Shown one piece after another: positions 1 to 9,246 of a stretch of 29,755 nt of DNA (positions are counted from its first letter, which is position 1; the number at the start of each line of letters is the position of its first letter). Location of the stretch: contig CAJGDX010000018.1 of NCBI GenBank assembly GCA_904502185.1, positions 1 through 29,755 on the forward strand, written 5' to 3'. The notes under the pieces were generated by a model. That model was not told where the DNA came from, did not search any database, and worked only from the letters and a program-made list of their open reading frames with translations. This DNA comes from an uncultured Bacteroidaceae bacterium (GTDB lineage: Bacteria > Bacteroidota > Bacteroidia > Bacteroidales > Bacteroidaceae). Both the position numbers and the translations under genes were made by a program.

Positions 1-5
1 CATAC

Positions 6-48
6 AGCTTCGCGGGCGTGGAAAAACAAATTTCACGCCCGCGAAGCT
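6..48. terminator. GC-rich hairpin at window start
   Basis: A perfect 15-bp inverted repeat pairs 6-20 with 34-48 (arm AGCTTCGCGGGCGTG). After one bulged G the stem can grow by three A-T pairs at the loop. It is strikingly GC-rich in an AT-rich stretch. It is probably the terminator of a gene left of the window, perhaps acting in both directions. A dispersed repeat is the alternative; only one copy is visible here. Confidence 0.5.
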
Positions 49-188
49 TTGCTGTATATGCATTGCTTTTGTCTGATTTTTGGCAGTTAAGATATGAAAG
101 TGACTTAAAAATGAATTATTGGTGATTCTCAATAGTGTGCATTGTATTTTATATGCAAAAAGATAGCTGTTGTTATGGTGAAAAATAG

Positions 189-196
189 TATCTTTG
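189..196 (+). promoter_or_regulatory. -7 box of the ettA promoter
   Basis: TATCTTTG matches the Bacteroidota -7 consensus TAnnTTTG exactly and is followed by C. Transcription would start around 202-204, giving a leader of about 60 nt before the ettA start at 265. No clean TTTG is seen at the expected -33 distance; a TTG lies at 170-172. Confidence 0.6.
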
Positions 197-211
197 CACT
201 CTTGATAAAGA

Positions 212-234
212 GTGGCTTCGTGTGAACGAGCCAC
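212..234 (+). promoter_or_regulatory. Leader hairpin upstream of ettA
   Basis: 212-221 pairs with 226-234 through nine base pairs with one bulged T, closed by a GTGA loop of the GNRA class. It lies in the predicted 5' leader of ettA. An alternative hairpin (197-203 with 208-214) shares bases 212-214 and would exclude it. Whether it regulates anything is unknown. Confidence 0.35.
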
Positions 235-264
235 ATTAATAATTCAGTTTAACCAAAATATAAT

Positions 265-1962
265 ATGGCTAATCCGGACGATAAAAAAATTATCTTTTCG
301 ATGGTCGGACTAAACAAGACCATCCGTCAGAATAACAAACAGGTGTTGAAGGATATTTATCTCTCCTTCTTCTATGGTGCAAAAATCGGTATTATCGGTC
401 TTAACGGCTCAGGTAAATCTACGCTTATGAAGATTATTGCCGGTCTCGACAATGATTATCAGGGCGAGGTTGTGTGGTCTCCCGGCTATTCAGTGGGTTA
501 TCTGCCTCAGGACCCCCAGCTCCAGGATGGCAAAACTGTCAAGGAGTGTGTAATGGAGGGTGTGCAGTCGGTTGTAGATGCACTTGCCGAATATGAAGAG
601 ATAAACAATAAATTCGGTCTTCCCGAATACTACGAGGATGAGGACAAAATGAACGGACTCTTTGCTCGTCAGGCAGAGCTTCAGGATATTCTTGATGCAT
701 CGGATGCGTGGAACCTCGACAGCAAACTCGAGAGAGCAATGGATGCACTGCGTTGTCCTCCTGCCGACCAGCTTGTAGACCACCTTTCTGGTGGTGAGCG
801 TCGTCGTGTGGCTCTCTGTCGCCTGCTGTTGCAGAAACCTGATGTGTTGTTGCTCGACGAGCCTACCAACCACCTCGATGCAGAGAGCATTGATTGGCTG
901 GAGCAGCACCTTAACCAATATGAGGGTACTGTGATTGCTGTTACTCACGACCGTTACTTCCTCGACGATGTTGCAGGATGGATTCTTGAACTTGACCGTG
1001 GCGAGGGTATTCCCTGGAAGGGTAACTACTCTTCATGGCTCGACCAGAAGACCAAGCGTATGGAGCAGGAGGAGAAGGTTGCCAGCAAGCGTCGCAAGAC
1101 TCTTGAGCGTGAGCTTGAGTGGGTGAGAATGTCGCCCAAGGCTCGTCAGGCAAAAGGTAAGGCGCGTCTGAACTCATACGAGCGTCTGCTCAACGAAGAC
1201 CAGAAAGAGCATGAAGAAAAACTTGAAATCTTCATCCCCAACGGTCCCCGTTTGGGTAACAAGGTGATAATTGCCAACAATGTGGCAAAGGCTTATGGCG
1301 AAAAGACTCTCTTCGGCGACCTCAACTTCAATCTTCCCCCTAACGGTATTGTAGGTGTTATTGGTCCCAACGGTGCCGGTAAGACCACACTTTTCCGCCT
1401 TATCATGGGATTGGAAACAGCCGATGGCGGTACATTTGAGGTGGGTGAGACTGTGAAACTTGCTTATGTCGACCAGACACACAAGGATATTCTTCCCGAA
1501 AAATCAGTTTACGAGGTAATGAGCCAGGGCAACGAGACAATGCGTCTTGGTGGCCGCGAGGTGAACTATCGTGCATATCTCTCACGTTTCAACTTCTCGG
1601 GTAGCGACCAGGAGAAGAAGTGTGGAGTGCTTTCAGGTGGTGAGCGTAACCGTCTGCACCTGGCTATGGCATTGAAAGAGGGTGGTAACGTGCTTCTGCT
1701 CGACGAGCCTACCAACGACATCGATGTGAACACACTGCGTGCGCTTGAAGAGGGTCTCGAGAATTTCGCAGGTTGTGCAGTGGTTATCAGCCACGACCGT
1801 TGGTTCCTCGACCGTATCTGTACTCACATTCTTGCGTTTGAGGGCAATGGCGAGGTATTCTTCTTCGAGGGTTCATACTCTGACTACGAAGAGAACAAGA
1901 TGCGTCGTCTGGGCATAGAGGAGCCCCGTAAGGTGCGTTACCGCAAACTTACCGACGATTGA
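265..1962 (+). CDS. ettA: Energy-dependent translational throttle protein EttA (ABC-F ATPase)
   Basis: A cytoplasmic ABC-F protein of 565 aa. In E. coli the family binds the ribosomal E site and gates entry into elongation according to the ATP/ADP ratio. Two ABC cassettes are visible. The first has Walker A GLNGSGKST at 45-53, signature LSGGERRR and Walker B LLLDEPTNHLD. The second has Walker A GPNGAGKTT at 367-375, LSGGERNR and LLLDEPTNDID. A charged linker rich in K, R and E lies between them. The N-terminal stretch LSFFYGAKIGIIGLNGSGKS closely resembles E. coli EttA, and the length is near its 555 aa. There are no membrane segments, as expected for ABC-F. It is the first gene after a good promoter and lies 42 nt before the aminotransferase, so they may be co-transcribed. 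Another ABC-F subfamily is unlikely. Confidence 0.93.
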   Translation: MANPDDKKIIFSMVGLNKTIRQNNKQVLKDIYLSFFYGAKIGIIGLNGSGKSTLMKIIAGLDNDYQGEVVWSPGYSVGYLPQDPQLQDGKTVKECVMEGVQSVVDALAEYEEINNKFGLPEYYEDEDKMNGLFARQAELQDILDASDAWNLDSKLERAMDALRCPPADQLVDHLSGGERRRVALCRLLLQKPDVLLLDEPTNHLDAESIDWLEQHLNQYEGTVIAVTHDRYFLDDVAGWILELDRGEGIPWKGNYSSWLDQKTKRMEQEEKVASKRRKTLERELEWVRMSPKARQAKGKARLNSYERLLNEDQKEHEEKLEIFIPNGPRLGNKVIIANNVAKAYGEKTLFGDLNFNLPPNGIVGVIGPNGAGKTTLFRLIMGLETADGGTFEVGETVKLAYVDQTHKDILPEKSVYEVMSQGNETMRLGGREVNYRAYLSRFNFSGSDQEKKCGVLSGGERNRLHLAMALKEGGNVLLLDEPTNDIDVNTLRALEEGLENFAGCAVVISHDRWFLDRICTHILAFEGNGEVFFFEGSYSDYEENKMRRLGIEEPRKVRYRKLTDD

Positions 1963-2004
1963 TTAATTTCATCCTATTACTAATCTCTAGAATCTATTAT
2001 ACTG

Positions 2005-3309
2005 ATGAAGACAGTTATCGAGCCGTCTGTTATAGATGGCATTATGCAGGAATTGGAAATTTCAGATATAAAAAAGGCCTCAATACGTCAGGTTGGTGCC
2101 ATTGTGCGCGAAGCTGAAAAACGCACAGGTACAGAATATATCCATTTCGAAATGGGTGTTCCCGGACTTCCCCCCTCGGCAGTGGGTGTGAAGGCAGAAT
2201 GTGAGGCACTTCAGCGTGGCGTTGCATCAGTTTACCCTATAATCGATGGAATCCCCGAAGTAAAAGAGCAGGCTTCACGCTTTATGAAAGCCTTTGTGAA
2301 TGTGGATATTGCACCTTCGAGCTGTATTCCCACAGTTGGCTCTATGCAGGGTACATTTGCTTCGATGATGCTTGCATCGCAGCTCGACCCCAAGAAGGAT
2401 ACAATACTTTACATCGACCCGGGCTTCTCGGTGCAGAAGATGCAGGCAGAGGTTATCGGCTTGAAGATTGCCTCTTTCGACCTCTCTGATTACAGATGTG
2501 AAAAGCTTGAGGCGAAACTCGAAAGTTACTTCTCACAGGGTAATATCTGCACTGTAATTTACTCAAGCCCCAACAATCCCACATGGATGTGCCTTAACGA
2601 ACAGGAACTTGAAATCATTGGTCGTCTGGCTACAAAATATGATGTAGTGGTGATTGAGGATATGGCATACATGACAATGGACTTCCGTCGTGACATGAGC
2701 AAGCCTTTCGAACCCCCTTATCAGCTCACAGTGTCAAAGTACACAGACAATTATGTGATAATGATGAGTGCTTCGAAGATATTCAGCTATGCTGGACAGC
2801 GTATTGCTATGGCATGTATTTCGGACAAACTCTACGAGCGTCACTATGAGAGTCTGAAAAACAGATACGGCATTGCACGCTTCGGTGCTGCGTATGCTTA
2901 TATCTTCCTTTACACATTCTCTTCAGGTGTTTCTCACTCGGCACAGTATGCAATGGCTGCAATGCTGAAGGCTGCTTGCGATGGAGAATATAACTTTGTG
3001 GCTGATGTGAAGGAGTATGCCGACCGCACTGCAAAAATCAAGGATATTCTTTCACGCACAGGTTTCCACATTGTATACGACAAGGACAATGACGAAGCTG
3101 TGAGCGATGGCTTCTTCTTCACTATCGGATACAAGGATATGGATGGAGCCGAGCTGCTTCAGGAACTCCTTTACTATGGTGTCAGCGGTATTGACCTTTC
3201 TACAACAGGAAGCACACGTAAGGGTATACGTGCCTGCTCGTCTAACATCAAGCCCCATCACTATGCAATGCTTGAGGAGCGCCTGAAACTGTTCAACGAG
3301 AATCATTGA
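2005..3309 (+). CDS. PLP-dependent aminotransferase, class I/II fold
   Basis: A 434-aa pyridoxal-phosphate enzyme of fold type I. The motif SSPNNPTW near residue 190 is the usual substrate/cofactor loop. The stretch VVVIEDMAY carries the aspartate that pairs with the PLP ring nitrogen. The Schiff-base lysine is K258 in SASKIFSYAGQR. The C-terminus carries the small-domain substrate-binding region. The amino donor cannot be told from sequence; the family includes aspartate, alanine and aromatic transaminases. There is no signal peptide, so it should be cytoplasmic. It sits 42 nt after ettA and 47 nt before a TrpB2-type gene, with no terminator between, so an operon is likely. The pairing with TrpB2 hints at indole, tryptophan or serine metabolism, but that is inference. 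Confidence 0.85.
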   Translation: MKTVIEPSVIDGIMQELEISDIKKASIRQVGAIVREAEKRTGTEYIHFEMGVPGLPPSAVGVKAECEALQRGVASVYPIIDGIPEVKEQASRFMKAFVNVDIAPSSCIPTVGSMQGTFASMMLASQLDPKKDTILYIDPGFSVQKMQAEVIGLKIASFDLSDYRCEKLEAKLESYFSQGNICTVIYSSPNNPTWMCLNEQELEIIGRLATKYDVVVIEDMAYMTMDFRRDMSKPFEPPYQLTVSKYTDNYVIMMSASKIFSYAGQRIAMACISDKLYERHYESLKNRYGIARFGAAYAYIFLYTFSSGVSHSAQYAMAAMLKAACDGEYNFVADVKEYADRTAKIKDILSRTGFHIVYDKDNDEAVSDGFFFTIGYKDMDGAELLQELLYYGVSGIDLSTTGSTRKGIRACSSNIKPHHYAMLEERLKLFNENH

Positions 3310-3356
3310 TAATCTTTTCAAAGGATTTTACACAAACCAAGTATATTAATAAATAT

Positions 3357-4715
3357 ATGTCATTCAAACAGAAACGTTATTTTCTTCCGGAAAATGAGCT
3401 GCCTACACAGTGGTACAACATTCAGGCTGATATGGTGAACAAGCCCGGCACGATGCTCGATCCGGTGACTCGCCAGCCGGTGACTGTGGAGTCGCTTTCG
3501 CGTCTGCTCTCTGTGGAGGCGAGTCGTCAGGAACTTAATATGACTGACAGATGGATTGATATCCCCGAACCTGTTCAGGAGATGTACAGATATTACCGCT
3601 CGACACCGCTTGTGCGTGCATACGGTCTTGAGAAGGCTCTTGGCACTCCTGCACATATCTATTTCAAGAACGAGAGCGTTAGCCCTGTCGGTTCGCACAA
3701 ACTGAACTCAGCCATCCCTCAGGCATATTACTGCAAGATGGAGGGTGTGACAAATGTGACAACCGAAACAGGTGCAGGTCAGTGGGGTACAGCCCTTGCT
3801 TATGCCTCTAAGGTGTTCGGACTTGAAAGCGCAGTGTATCAGGTGAAGGTAAGCTACGAGCAGAAGCCCTATCGCCGCAGTGTGATGCAGGTGTTCGGTT
3901 CACAGGTGACTCCATCGCCTTCGATGTCTACTCGTGCCGGAAAAGATATTCTTACACAGTTCCCAAACCATCAGGGATCGCTGGGAACAGCTATTTCCGA
4001 GGCTGTGGAGCTTGCGCTGACTACTCCCAACTGTAAGTATACTCTGGGCTCTGTGATGAGCCACGTCAGCTTGCATCAGACTATCATCGGTCTTGAGGCT
4101 GAGAAGCAGATGGAGATGGCTGGCGAATATCCCGATATTGTCATCGGTTGCTTCGGTGGCGGTTCGAACTTCTCGGGAATCTCATTCCCTTTCATGCGTC
4201 ACAACATACTCAGTGGCAAGAAGACCCGCTTCATTGCGGCAGAGCCCCAGTCGTGTCCTAAACTGACACGTGGTAAGTTCTGCTACGACTTTGGCGATGA
4301 GACCGGTTATACTCCTTTGATGCCTATGTTCTCATTGGGACACAATTTCAAACCTGCAAACATTCACGCCGGCGGTCTGCGCTATCATGGAGCCGGTGTC
4401 ATTGTATCGCAGTTGCTGAAGGATGGTCTTATGGAGGCTGCTGACGTTGCACAGATTGAGACCTTCCGCGCAGGTATTGAATTTGCAAAGGCCGAGGGTA
4501 TTGTTCCTGCTCCTGAATCGTGTCACGCGATAGCTGTTGCCATTGCCGAGGCTAATCGTTGCAAAGAGACCGGTGAAGAGAAGGTTATCCTCTTCAACCT
4601 TACCGGACACGGACTGATGGACATGGCTGCTTATGACAAATATCTGTCGGGTGACCTTAATAATTTCACCATTAGCGACGAGGATATTGAAAAGAACGTT
4701 TCAGGTCTTGAATAA
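3357..4715 (+). CDS. Tryptophan synthase beta chain, TrpB2-like
   Basis: A PLP-dependent fold-type-II enzyme of 452 aa, the length of the TrpB2 family (TrpB-related, TIGR01415 type) rather than the ~400 aa of classic TrpB1. The PLP lysine is K115 in SVSPVGSHKLNSAIPQ. The glycine-rich phosphate loop is GCFGGGSNFSG. Family reaction: indole + L-serine to L-tryptophan. TrpB2 proteins usually work without a tight TrpA partner, and no trpA is seen here. The ATG at 3357 is preferred because it opens the conserved N-terminus (MSFKQKRYFLPE); the frame runs upstream to a TTG overlapping the previous stop codon, which is unlikely to be used. It follows the aminotransferase at 47 nt. Serine deaminase-like activity or indole salvage are possible alternative roles. 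Confidence 0.85.
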   Translation: MSFKQKRYFLPENELPTQWYNIQADMVNKPGTMLDPVTRQPVTVESLSRLLSVEASRQELNMTDRWIDIPEPVQEMYRYYRSTPLVRAYGLEKALGTPAHIYFKNESVSPVGSHKLNSAIPQAYYCKMEGVTNVTTETGAGQWGTALAYASKVFGLESAVYQVKVSYEQKPYRRSVMQVFGSQVTPSPSMSTRAGKDILTQFPNHQGSLGTAISEAVELALTTPNCKYTLGSVMSHVSLHQTIIGLEAEKQMEMAGEYPDIVIGCFGGGSNFSGISFPFMRHNILSGKKTRFIAAEPQSCPKLTRGKFCYDFGDETGYTPLMPMFSLGHNFKPANIHAGGLRYHGAGVIVSQLLKDGLMEAADVAQIETFRAGIEFAKAEGIVPAPESCHAIAVAIAEANRCKETGEEKVILFNLTGHGLMDMAAYDKYLSGDLNNFTISDEDIEKNVSGLE

Positions 4716-4740
4716 TATCAGGTATTGAATTCTATATATG

Positions 4741-4773
4741 GGGATTGCTTGACTCAATGGGTGGAGCAGTCCC
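4741..4773 (+). terminator. Possible hairpin after the TrpB2 gene
   Basis: GGGATTGCT at 4741-4749 pairs with AGCAGTCCC at 4765-4773, with one wobble pair and a 15-nt loop. The T-rich tail is poor (ATTTGT). It could be a weak terminator between the ettA operon and the hexosaminidase gene, whose own promoter I cannot identify. Confidence 0.3.
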
Positions 4774-4801
4774 TATTTGTCAAACTGTAAAATAGTCGGA
4801 T

Positions 4802-6436
4802 ATGAGGATTAAGTTGTTTTTCTATTTTATAATGTTGCTGTGTGGCACTGTGACTTTTGCAGCAGATTTTTCGCTTGTGCCTCTGCCTTCTTCGGTTCAG
4901 ACGGCTGAAGGTGAATTTGTTTTTGGCAAGAAATTGAATGTTGCCGTGGCTGATTATCCCGGAGACAGCTTGAAGGCTGTTGTTGACAGATTTGCCGAAG
5001 GATTTTCAAAGTCGACAGGGGTGGTGTTGAAAAAGAGTAAAAGAAAGGCAGCTCATCTGATTGTCGGTGTGAACAACAAACTGCCTTTGGAGGGATACAG
5101 CCTGAAGATTGACAGGAAGAGTATTGCAGTGGAGGTCTCATCTCCTGCCGGACTTTTCTATGCCCTGCAGACGCTGAAGCAGTTGATGCCTCGTAATGTG
5201 ATGGCTGGGGTAGCTGATACATCGCACGAGCGATGGAGCTTGCCGGCTGTAACCATTGAGGATGCTCCACGTTTCGGATGGCGCGGCTTTATGCTTGACG
5301 AAGGTCGTCACTTTTATGGTAAAGAGGAGGTAAAGAAGATTATCGACCTGATGGCTTCGTACAAATTGAACCGTTTCCATTGGCACCTGACTGAAGACCA
5401 GGGCTGGCGCATAGAGATTAAAAAGTATCCTCGCCTGACTGAGGTTGGTGCATGGCGCAACAGCAAGGTGCTTGGATGGGGTGACACTAAGCCCGATGGC
5501 ATACGTTATGGTGGTTTTTATACACGAGAGGATATTAAGGAGGTTGTGGAGTATGCCCGCGAGCGTTTCGTGGAGATTATTCCCGAGGTCGATATTCCCG
5601 GCCATTCACAGGCTGCTGTGGCTTCATATCCCGGTATTTTGGCCTGTGACCTTGACAAGTGGCACGAAGTGTGGCTGTGGCAGGGTGTTTCGGCAGATGT
5701 GATAAATGTTGCTGACCCTAATGCTGTTCGTTTTGCAAAAGATGTAATAGATGAACTTATAGAGATGTTCCCGTTCTGCTATATTCATCTTGGTGGCGAC
5801 GAGTGTCCTACTGCCAAGTGGGAGCGCAACAGTCAGTGTCGTGAACTTTTGGGAGAGATTGGCTCAAAGAATTTCCGCGACCTGCAGATTCATTTCTATA
5901 AGCAGCTGAAAGAGCATATTGCTTCAAAGCCCAAAGAGCAGCAGCGTAAACTTATATTTTGGAATGAGGTATTGCATGGTAACACAAAGCCTCTGGGTAA
6001 TGACATAGCTATAATGGCATGGATTGGTGCCGACCGTGCAGCACAGGATGCCGCAACGCGAGGAATGAATACTATTCTTTCGCCTCAGATACCATATTAT
6101 ATAAATAGACGTCAGTCACCATTGCCCACAGAACCACGTTCGCAAGGATATGGAACAGAAACAGTGGAAGCTGTCTACAACTATGTTCCCATGAAGGGGG
6201 TAGAGAAGGGATTGCAGGAGCGTTATCTTGGCGTTCAGGCAAACTTCTGGACTGAGTGGGTGGAGGATGCCTCTACTGTGCAGTATTTGATGTTTCCCCG
6301 TTTGGCAGCTGTTGCCGAGGCCGGATGGACTCTGCAAGAGAAACGTGACTACAATGGTTTTGTACAGCGTATTCAGGCAGATACTCTTTATTATAATTTG
6401 AAGGGTGTCAACTACGGCAAACACATTTTTAAATAG
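4802..6436 (+). CDS. Secreted beta-N-acetylhexosaminidase, GH20
   Basis: A glycoside hydrolase of 544 aa that should release terminal N-acetylglucosamine or N-acetylgalactosamine from glycans. A signal peptide (about residues 1-20, ending TVTFA) sends it out of the cytoplasm; there is no lipobox, so it is probably periplasmic. After an N-terminal GH20b-type domain (about 22-150) comes the (beta/alpha)8 catalytic domain, with the block HWHLTEDQGWRIEIKKYP and the catalytic pair D333-E334 in HLGGDECPTAKW. In GH20 the Glu is the acid/base and the Asp orients the substrate N-acetyl group. The C-terminus has the WTEWV and FPRLAAVAEAGW blocks. It is shorter than many Bacteroides homologues because it lacks extra C-terminal domains, but it looks complete. 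It may be read through from the upstream operon or from its own unrecognised promoter. Confidence 0.94.
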   Translation: MRIKLFFYFIMLLCGTVTFAADFSLVPLPSSVQTAEGEFVFGKKLNVAVADYPGDSLKAVVDRFAEGFSKSTGVVLKKSKRKAAHLIVGVNNKLPLEGYSLKIDRKSIAVEVSSPAGLFYALQTLKQLMPRNVMAGVADTSHERWSLPAVTIEDAPRFGWRGFMLDEGRHFYGKEEVKKIIDLMASYKLNRFHWHLTEDQGWRIEIKKYPRLTEVGAWRNSKVLGWGDTKPDGIRYGGFYTREDIKEVVEYARERFVEIIPEVDIPGHSQAAVASYPGILACDLDKWHEVWLWQGVSADVINVADPNAVRFAKDVIDELIEMFPFCYIHLGGDECPTAKWERNSQCRELLGEIGSKNFRDLQIHFYKQLKEHIASKPKEQQRKLIFWNEVLHGNTKPLGNDIAIMAWIGADRAAQDAATRGMNTILSPQIPYYINRRQSPLPTEPRSQGYGTETVEAVYNYVPMKGVEKGLQERYLGVQANFWTEWVEDASTVQYLMFPRLAAVAEAGWTLQEKRDYNGFVQRIQADTLYYNLKGVNYGKHIFK

Positions 6437-6466
6437 TCGTTTAAATAACTGTTCTTTAAGGAATAC

Positions 6467-6506
6467 TTTAAGCGCCATAATGCTCTGGAGCATTATGGCG
6501 CTTAAA
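6467..6506. terminator. Bidirectional terminator between hexosaminidase and nrdG
   Basis: An 18-bp stem pairs 6467-6484 with 6489-6506 around the loop CTGG. It lies exactly between two convergent genes (stops at 6436 and 6519). T-tracts on either side are short, so efficiency is uncertain. Confidence 0.65.
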
Positions 6507-6518
6507 ATTTGTATCTGT

Positions 6519-7025
6519 TTACAGAGTCTTTTTCGGGTCGTAGTCGTAGATGATAGCCTTGTTGGCCTCAAGTGACTTTTTTACATCAATAAGCCTTTGG
6601 TTGCTGCTGCCTCTGAAGTACAAGGATTCATCTTTCAGCTCTTGTACAAATCTGCCATCTACAAGTATATCCACGCATTGAAGCAATTCCTTTCTTTCAG
6701 GGACTTTAATAACCTCTTCGAAGGTGTATCCTGTGTAGCACCAGATGTTTTTGTTGCTGTTGGTTTTTATGGCTTTTGCCAACTTGCTGAACCCTTCAGC
6801 TTGCAGCATCGGGTCGCCTCCGCTGAATGTTACGTCGGCGAATGGGTCGTCGAGAATGATTTTGAGTATCTCTTCGGTGGGTGTGGGCTTTCCCCCCTGA
6901 ATATCCCACGACTCGGGATTGTGGCAGCCAGGGCATCGGTTTTCACATCCTGCGCAATATATGGCAGTGCGAAACCCCGGACCGTCGGCTGCCGTCTCCT
7001 GAATAATATCCAATACTCTAATCAT
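6519..7025 (-). CDS. nrdG: Anaerobic ribonucleotide reductase activating enzyme NrdG
   Basis: A radical SAM activase of 168 aa that installs the glycyl radical on NrdD. The [4Fe-4S] cluster motif is C27-ENR-C31-PG-C34, preceded by DGPGFRTAIYCAGC, which is typical of NrdG. The following FSGGDPM is the SAM-binding GGE-like motif of the fold. Length fits the family (about 155-175 aa). It starts 13 nt after the nrdD stop on the same strand, so the two are almost certainly co-transcribed and co-produced. It ends against a bidirectional hairpin. Confidence 0.95.
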   Translation of the reverse strand: MIRVLDIIQETAADGPGFRTAIYCAGCENRCPGCHNPESWDIQGGKPTPTEEILKIILDDPFADVTFSGGDPMLQAEGFSKLAKAIKTNSNKNIWCYTGYTFEEVIKVPERKELLQCVDILVDGRFVQELKDESLYFRGSSNQRLIDVKKSLEANKAIIYDYDPKKTL

Positions 7026-7038
7026 GCTCGTGCAGGGC

Positions 7039-9246
7039 TTAGTTGTGTGTTACGCGGTCGTTAAGCTCAGCCAGTTTTGCGCTGTTCCAACGGTCTGTGG
7101 TACCTACAAGGTATCCGGTGATGCGTTGGAGTTTGTCGATGCGTGTGCCGTTGCATTTCGGGCAGTTTTGCATTTCGGGCTCTGCATTTTCGTATCCGCA
7201 ATCCATGCAACGGTTTCTGTTGTGGTTCACAGAACCATAGCCGATGTTGTAGGCATCCATCATGTCTACTACTCGCATGATGGCTTCGGGGTTGTGTGTC
7301 GCGTCGCTGTCCATCTCTACATAGAATATGTGTCCTCCGCGAGTGAGGTCGTGATAGGGTGCTTCAACCTCAGCTTTGTGACGGGCTGTACATTTGTAGT
7401 ATACCGGAACGTGGTTAGAGTTTGTGTAGTAGTCGCGGTCGGTTATTCCCGGCAATGTTCCGAATTTCTTGCGGTCGTTGCGGGTGAACTTTCCTGACAG
7501 ACCCTCTGCTGGTGTTGCAAGCACACTATAGTTGTGCTGATATTGATCAGAGAAACTGTTTGCCCTGTCGCGCATGTATGTTACTATTCTGATACCAAGT
7601 TCCTGTGCCTCTTCCGACTCGCCGTGGTGTTTGCCTATGAGTGCCACAAGACATTCTGCAAGACCAATGAATCCAATACCCAGTGTTCCCTGATTTATGA
7701 CAGGTGCGATGGTGTCGTTTGGTTTCAGTTTGTCGCTGCCTATCCACAAAGCTGACATCAGCAATGGGAATTGTTTTGCATATGCTGTCTTTTGGAATTC
7801 CATGCGCTCGTGCAGTTGGCGCGCGGTTATCTCGAGCATATTGTCAAGCTTTGCAAAGAATGATGCTATGCGTTGTTCTTTGTTTTCGATATCCATGCAC
7901 TCGATGGCGAGTCCCACTATGTTGATGGTTGAGAATGAGAGGTTACCGCGGCCGATAGATGTTTTAGGACCGAAACGGTTTTCAAATACTCGTGTGCGGC
8001 ATCCCATGGTAGCTACTTCGTGAATGTAGCGTTTGGGGTCTTCCTCTTTCCACTCTTCGTTCTGGTTGAAGGTGGCATCGAGGTTCAGGAAGTTGGGGAA
8101 GAAGCGGCGTGCTGTTACTTTACATGCCAGTTGATAGAGGTCGTAGTTCCTGTCTTCGGGCAGGTAGCTTACGCCACGTTTCTTTTTCCATATCTGTATG
8201 GGGAAGATGGCTGTTTCGCCGCCACCGACTCCGCGGTAAGTGCTGTTAAGCAACTCGCGTATGATGCAGCGTCCTTCAGCCGATGTATCAGTTCCGTAGT
8301 TGATAGAGCTGAATACTACCTGGTTACCGCCACGTGAGTGGATGGTGTTCATGTTGTGAATGAAGGCTTCCATCGCCTGGTGTACGCGAATGACTGTTTT
8401 GTTTATTGCGTGTTGCATAGCGCGTTCTTCGCCTTGCAGACCGTCGAGAGGGCGTTGCTGGTAGTCTTCGTGCTGCTTGTCGTAGAGGTGTGAGTAGTCG
8501 GCATCAAAAAGTTTTTCAAGCGACTTGAGTTCCTCGATGTAGCTGCTGCGAACGTAGGGTGCCAGATAAAAATCGAATGCTGGGATAGCCTGTCCTCCGT
8601 GCATTTCGTTCTGTGCTGTCTCCATGGAGATACAGCCGAGTATGCTGGCAGTCTCAATGCGTTTGGCAGGGCGTGACTCGCCATGTCCGGCAGAGAAACC
8701 GTGGGTGAGTATTCTGTCGAGGGGGTGCTGTACGCATGTAAGACTCTTGGTGGGGTAGTAGTCTTTGTCGTGTATATGAAGGTAGTTATCGCGTACGGCG
8801 TTCATTGTAGCTTCGTCGAGCAAGTAGTCATCGACAAAGGGTTTTGTTGTCTCGCTCGAGAATTTCATCATCATTCCTGCAGGAGTGTCTGCATTCATGT
8901 TGGCATTCTCGCGGGTGACATCATTGGATTTTATGTTTATGATCTCCAGGAATATGTCACGTGTCTTTGCTTTGCGGGCTATGCGGCGCTGGTTACGGTA
9001 GGCGATATATTTCTGTGCAACGTCCTTACGACTACTTTTCATCAGTTCGAATTCTACCATATCCTGTATGGCCTCCACTGTCATTTGCTCGTTTCCCTTG
9101 AAGGCTATGCGGTCGGTTATTTGGTGTATGAGCTGCATGTCCTCGCCGCTGTCAGTGTGGAGCATTGCCTTACGGATGGCTGTCGCTATTTTCTCTTCGT
9201 TGAAGCCTACGATGCGTCCGTCACGTTTGATAACTGTTTGTATCAT
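7039..9246 (-). CDS. nrdD: Anaerobic (class III) ribonucleoside-triphosphate reductase NrdD
   Basis: An oxygen-sensitive glycyl-radical enzyme of 735 aa that makes dNTPs from NTPs, normally with formate as reductant in the class. An ATP-cone allosteric domain occupies roughly residues 1-90 (starts MIQTVIKRDGRIVGFNEEKI). The body has the reductase blocks, including RGGNQVVFSSINYG. The C-terminus carries a zinc site C680-C683-C695-C698 followed by the glycyl radical loop RITGYL, with G711 as the predicted radical site. Complete, with no sign of frameshift. nrdG follows at 13 nt. Upstream, only 43 nt separate it from the carboxyltransferase gene and no TAnnTTTG box is seen there, so it is probably read from the promoter at 11213-11220. 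Confidence 0.96.
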   Translation of the reverse strand: MIQTVIKRDGRIVGFNEEKIATAIRKAMLHTDSGEDMQLIHQITDRIAFKGNEQMTVEAIQDMVEFELMKSSRKDVAQKYIAYRNQRRIARKAKTRDIFLEIINIKSNDVTRENANMNADTPAGMMMKFSSETTKPFVDDYLLDEATMNAVRDNYLHIHDKDYYPTKSLTCVQHPLDRILTHGFSAGHGESRPAKRIETASILGCISMETAQNEMHGGQAIPAFDFYLAPYVRSSYIEELKSLEKLFDADYSHLYDKQHEDYQQRPLDGLQGEERAMQHAINKTVIRVHQAMEAFIHNMNTIHSRGGNQVVFSSINYGTDTSAEGRCIIRELLNSTYRGVGGGETAIFPIQIWKKKRGVSYLPEDRNYDLYQLACKVTARRFFPNFLNLDATFNQNEEWKEEDPKRYIHEVATMGCRTRVFENRFGPKTSIGRGNLSFSTINIVGLAIECMDIENKEQRIASFFAKLDNMLEITARQLHERMEFQKTAYAKQFPLLMSALWIGSDKLKPNDTIAPVINQGTLGIGFIGLAECLVALIGKHHGESEEAQELGIRIVTYMRDRANSFSDQYQHNYSVLATPAEGLSGKFTRNDRKKFGTLPGITDRDYYTNSNHVPVYYKCTARHKAEVEAPYHDLTRGGHIFYVEMDSDATHNPEAIMRVVDMMDAYNIGYGSVNHNRNRCMDCGYENAEPEMQNCPKCNGTRIDKLQRITGYLVGTTDRWNSAKLAELNDRVTHN

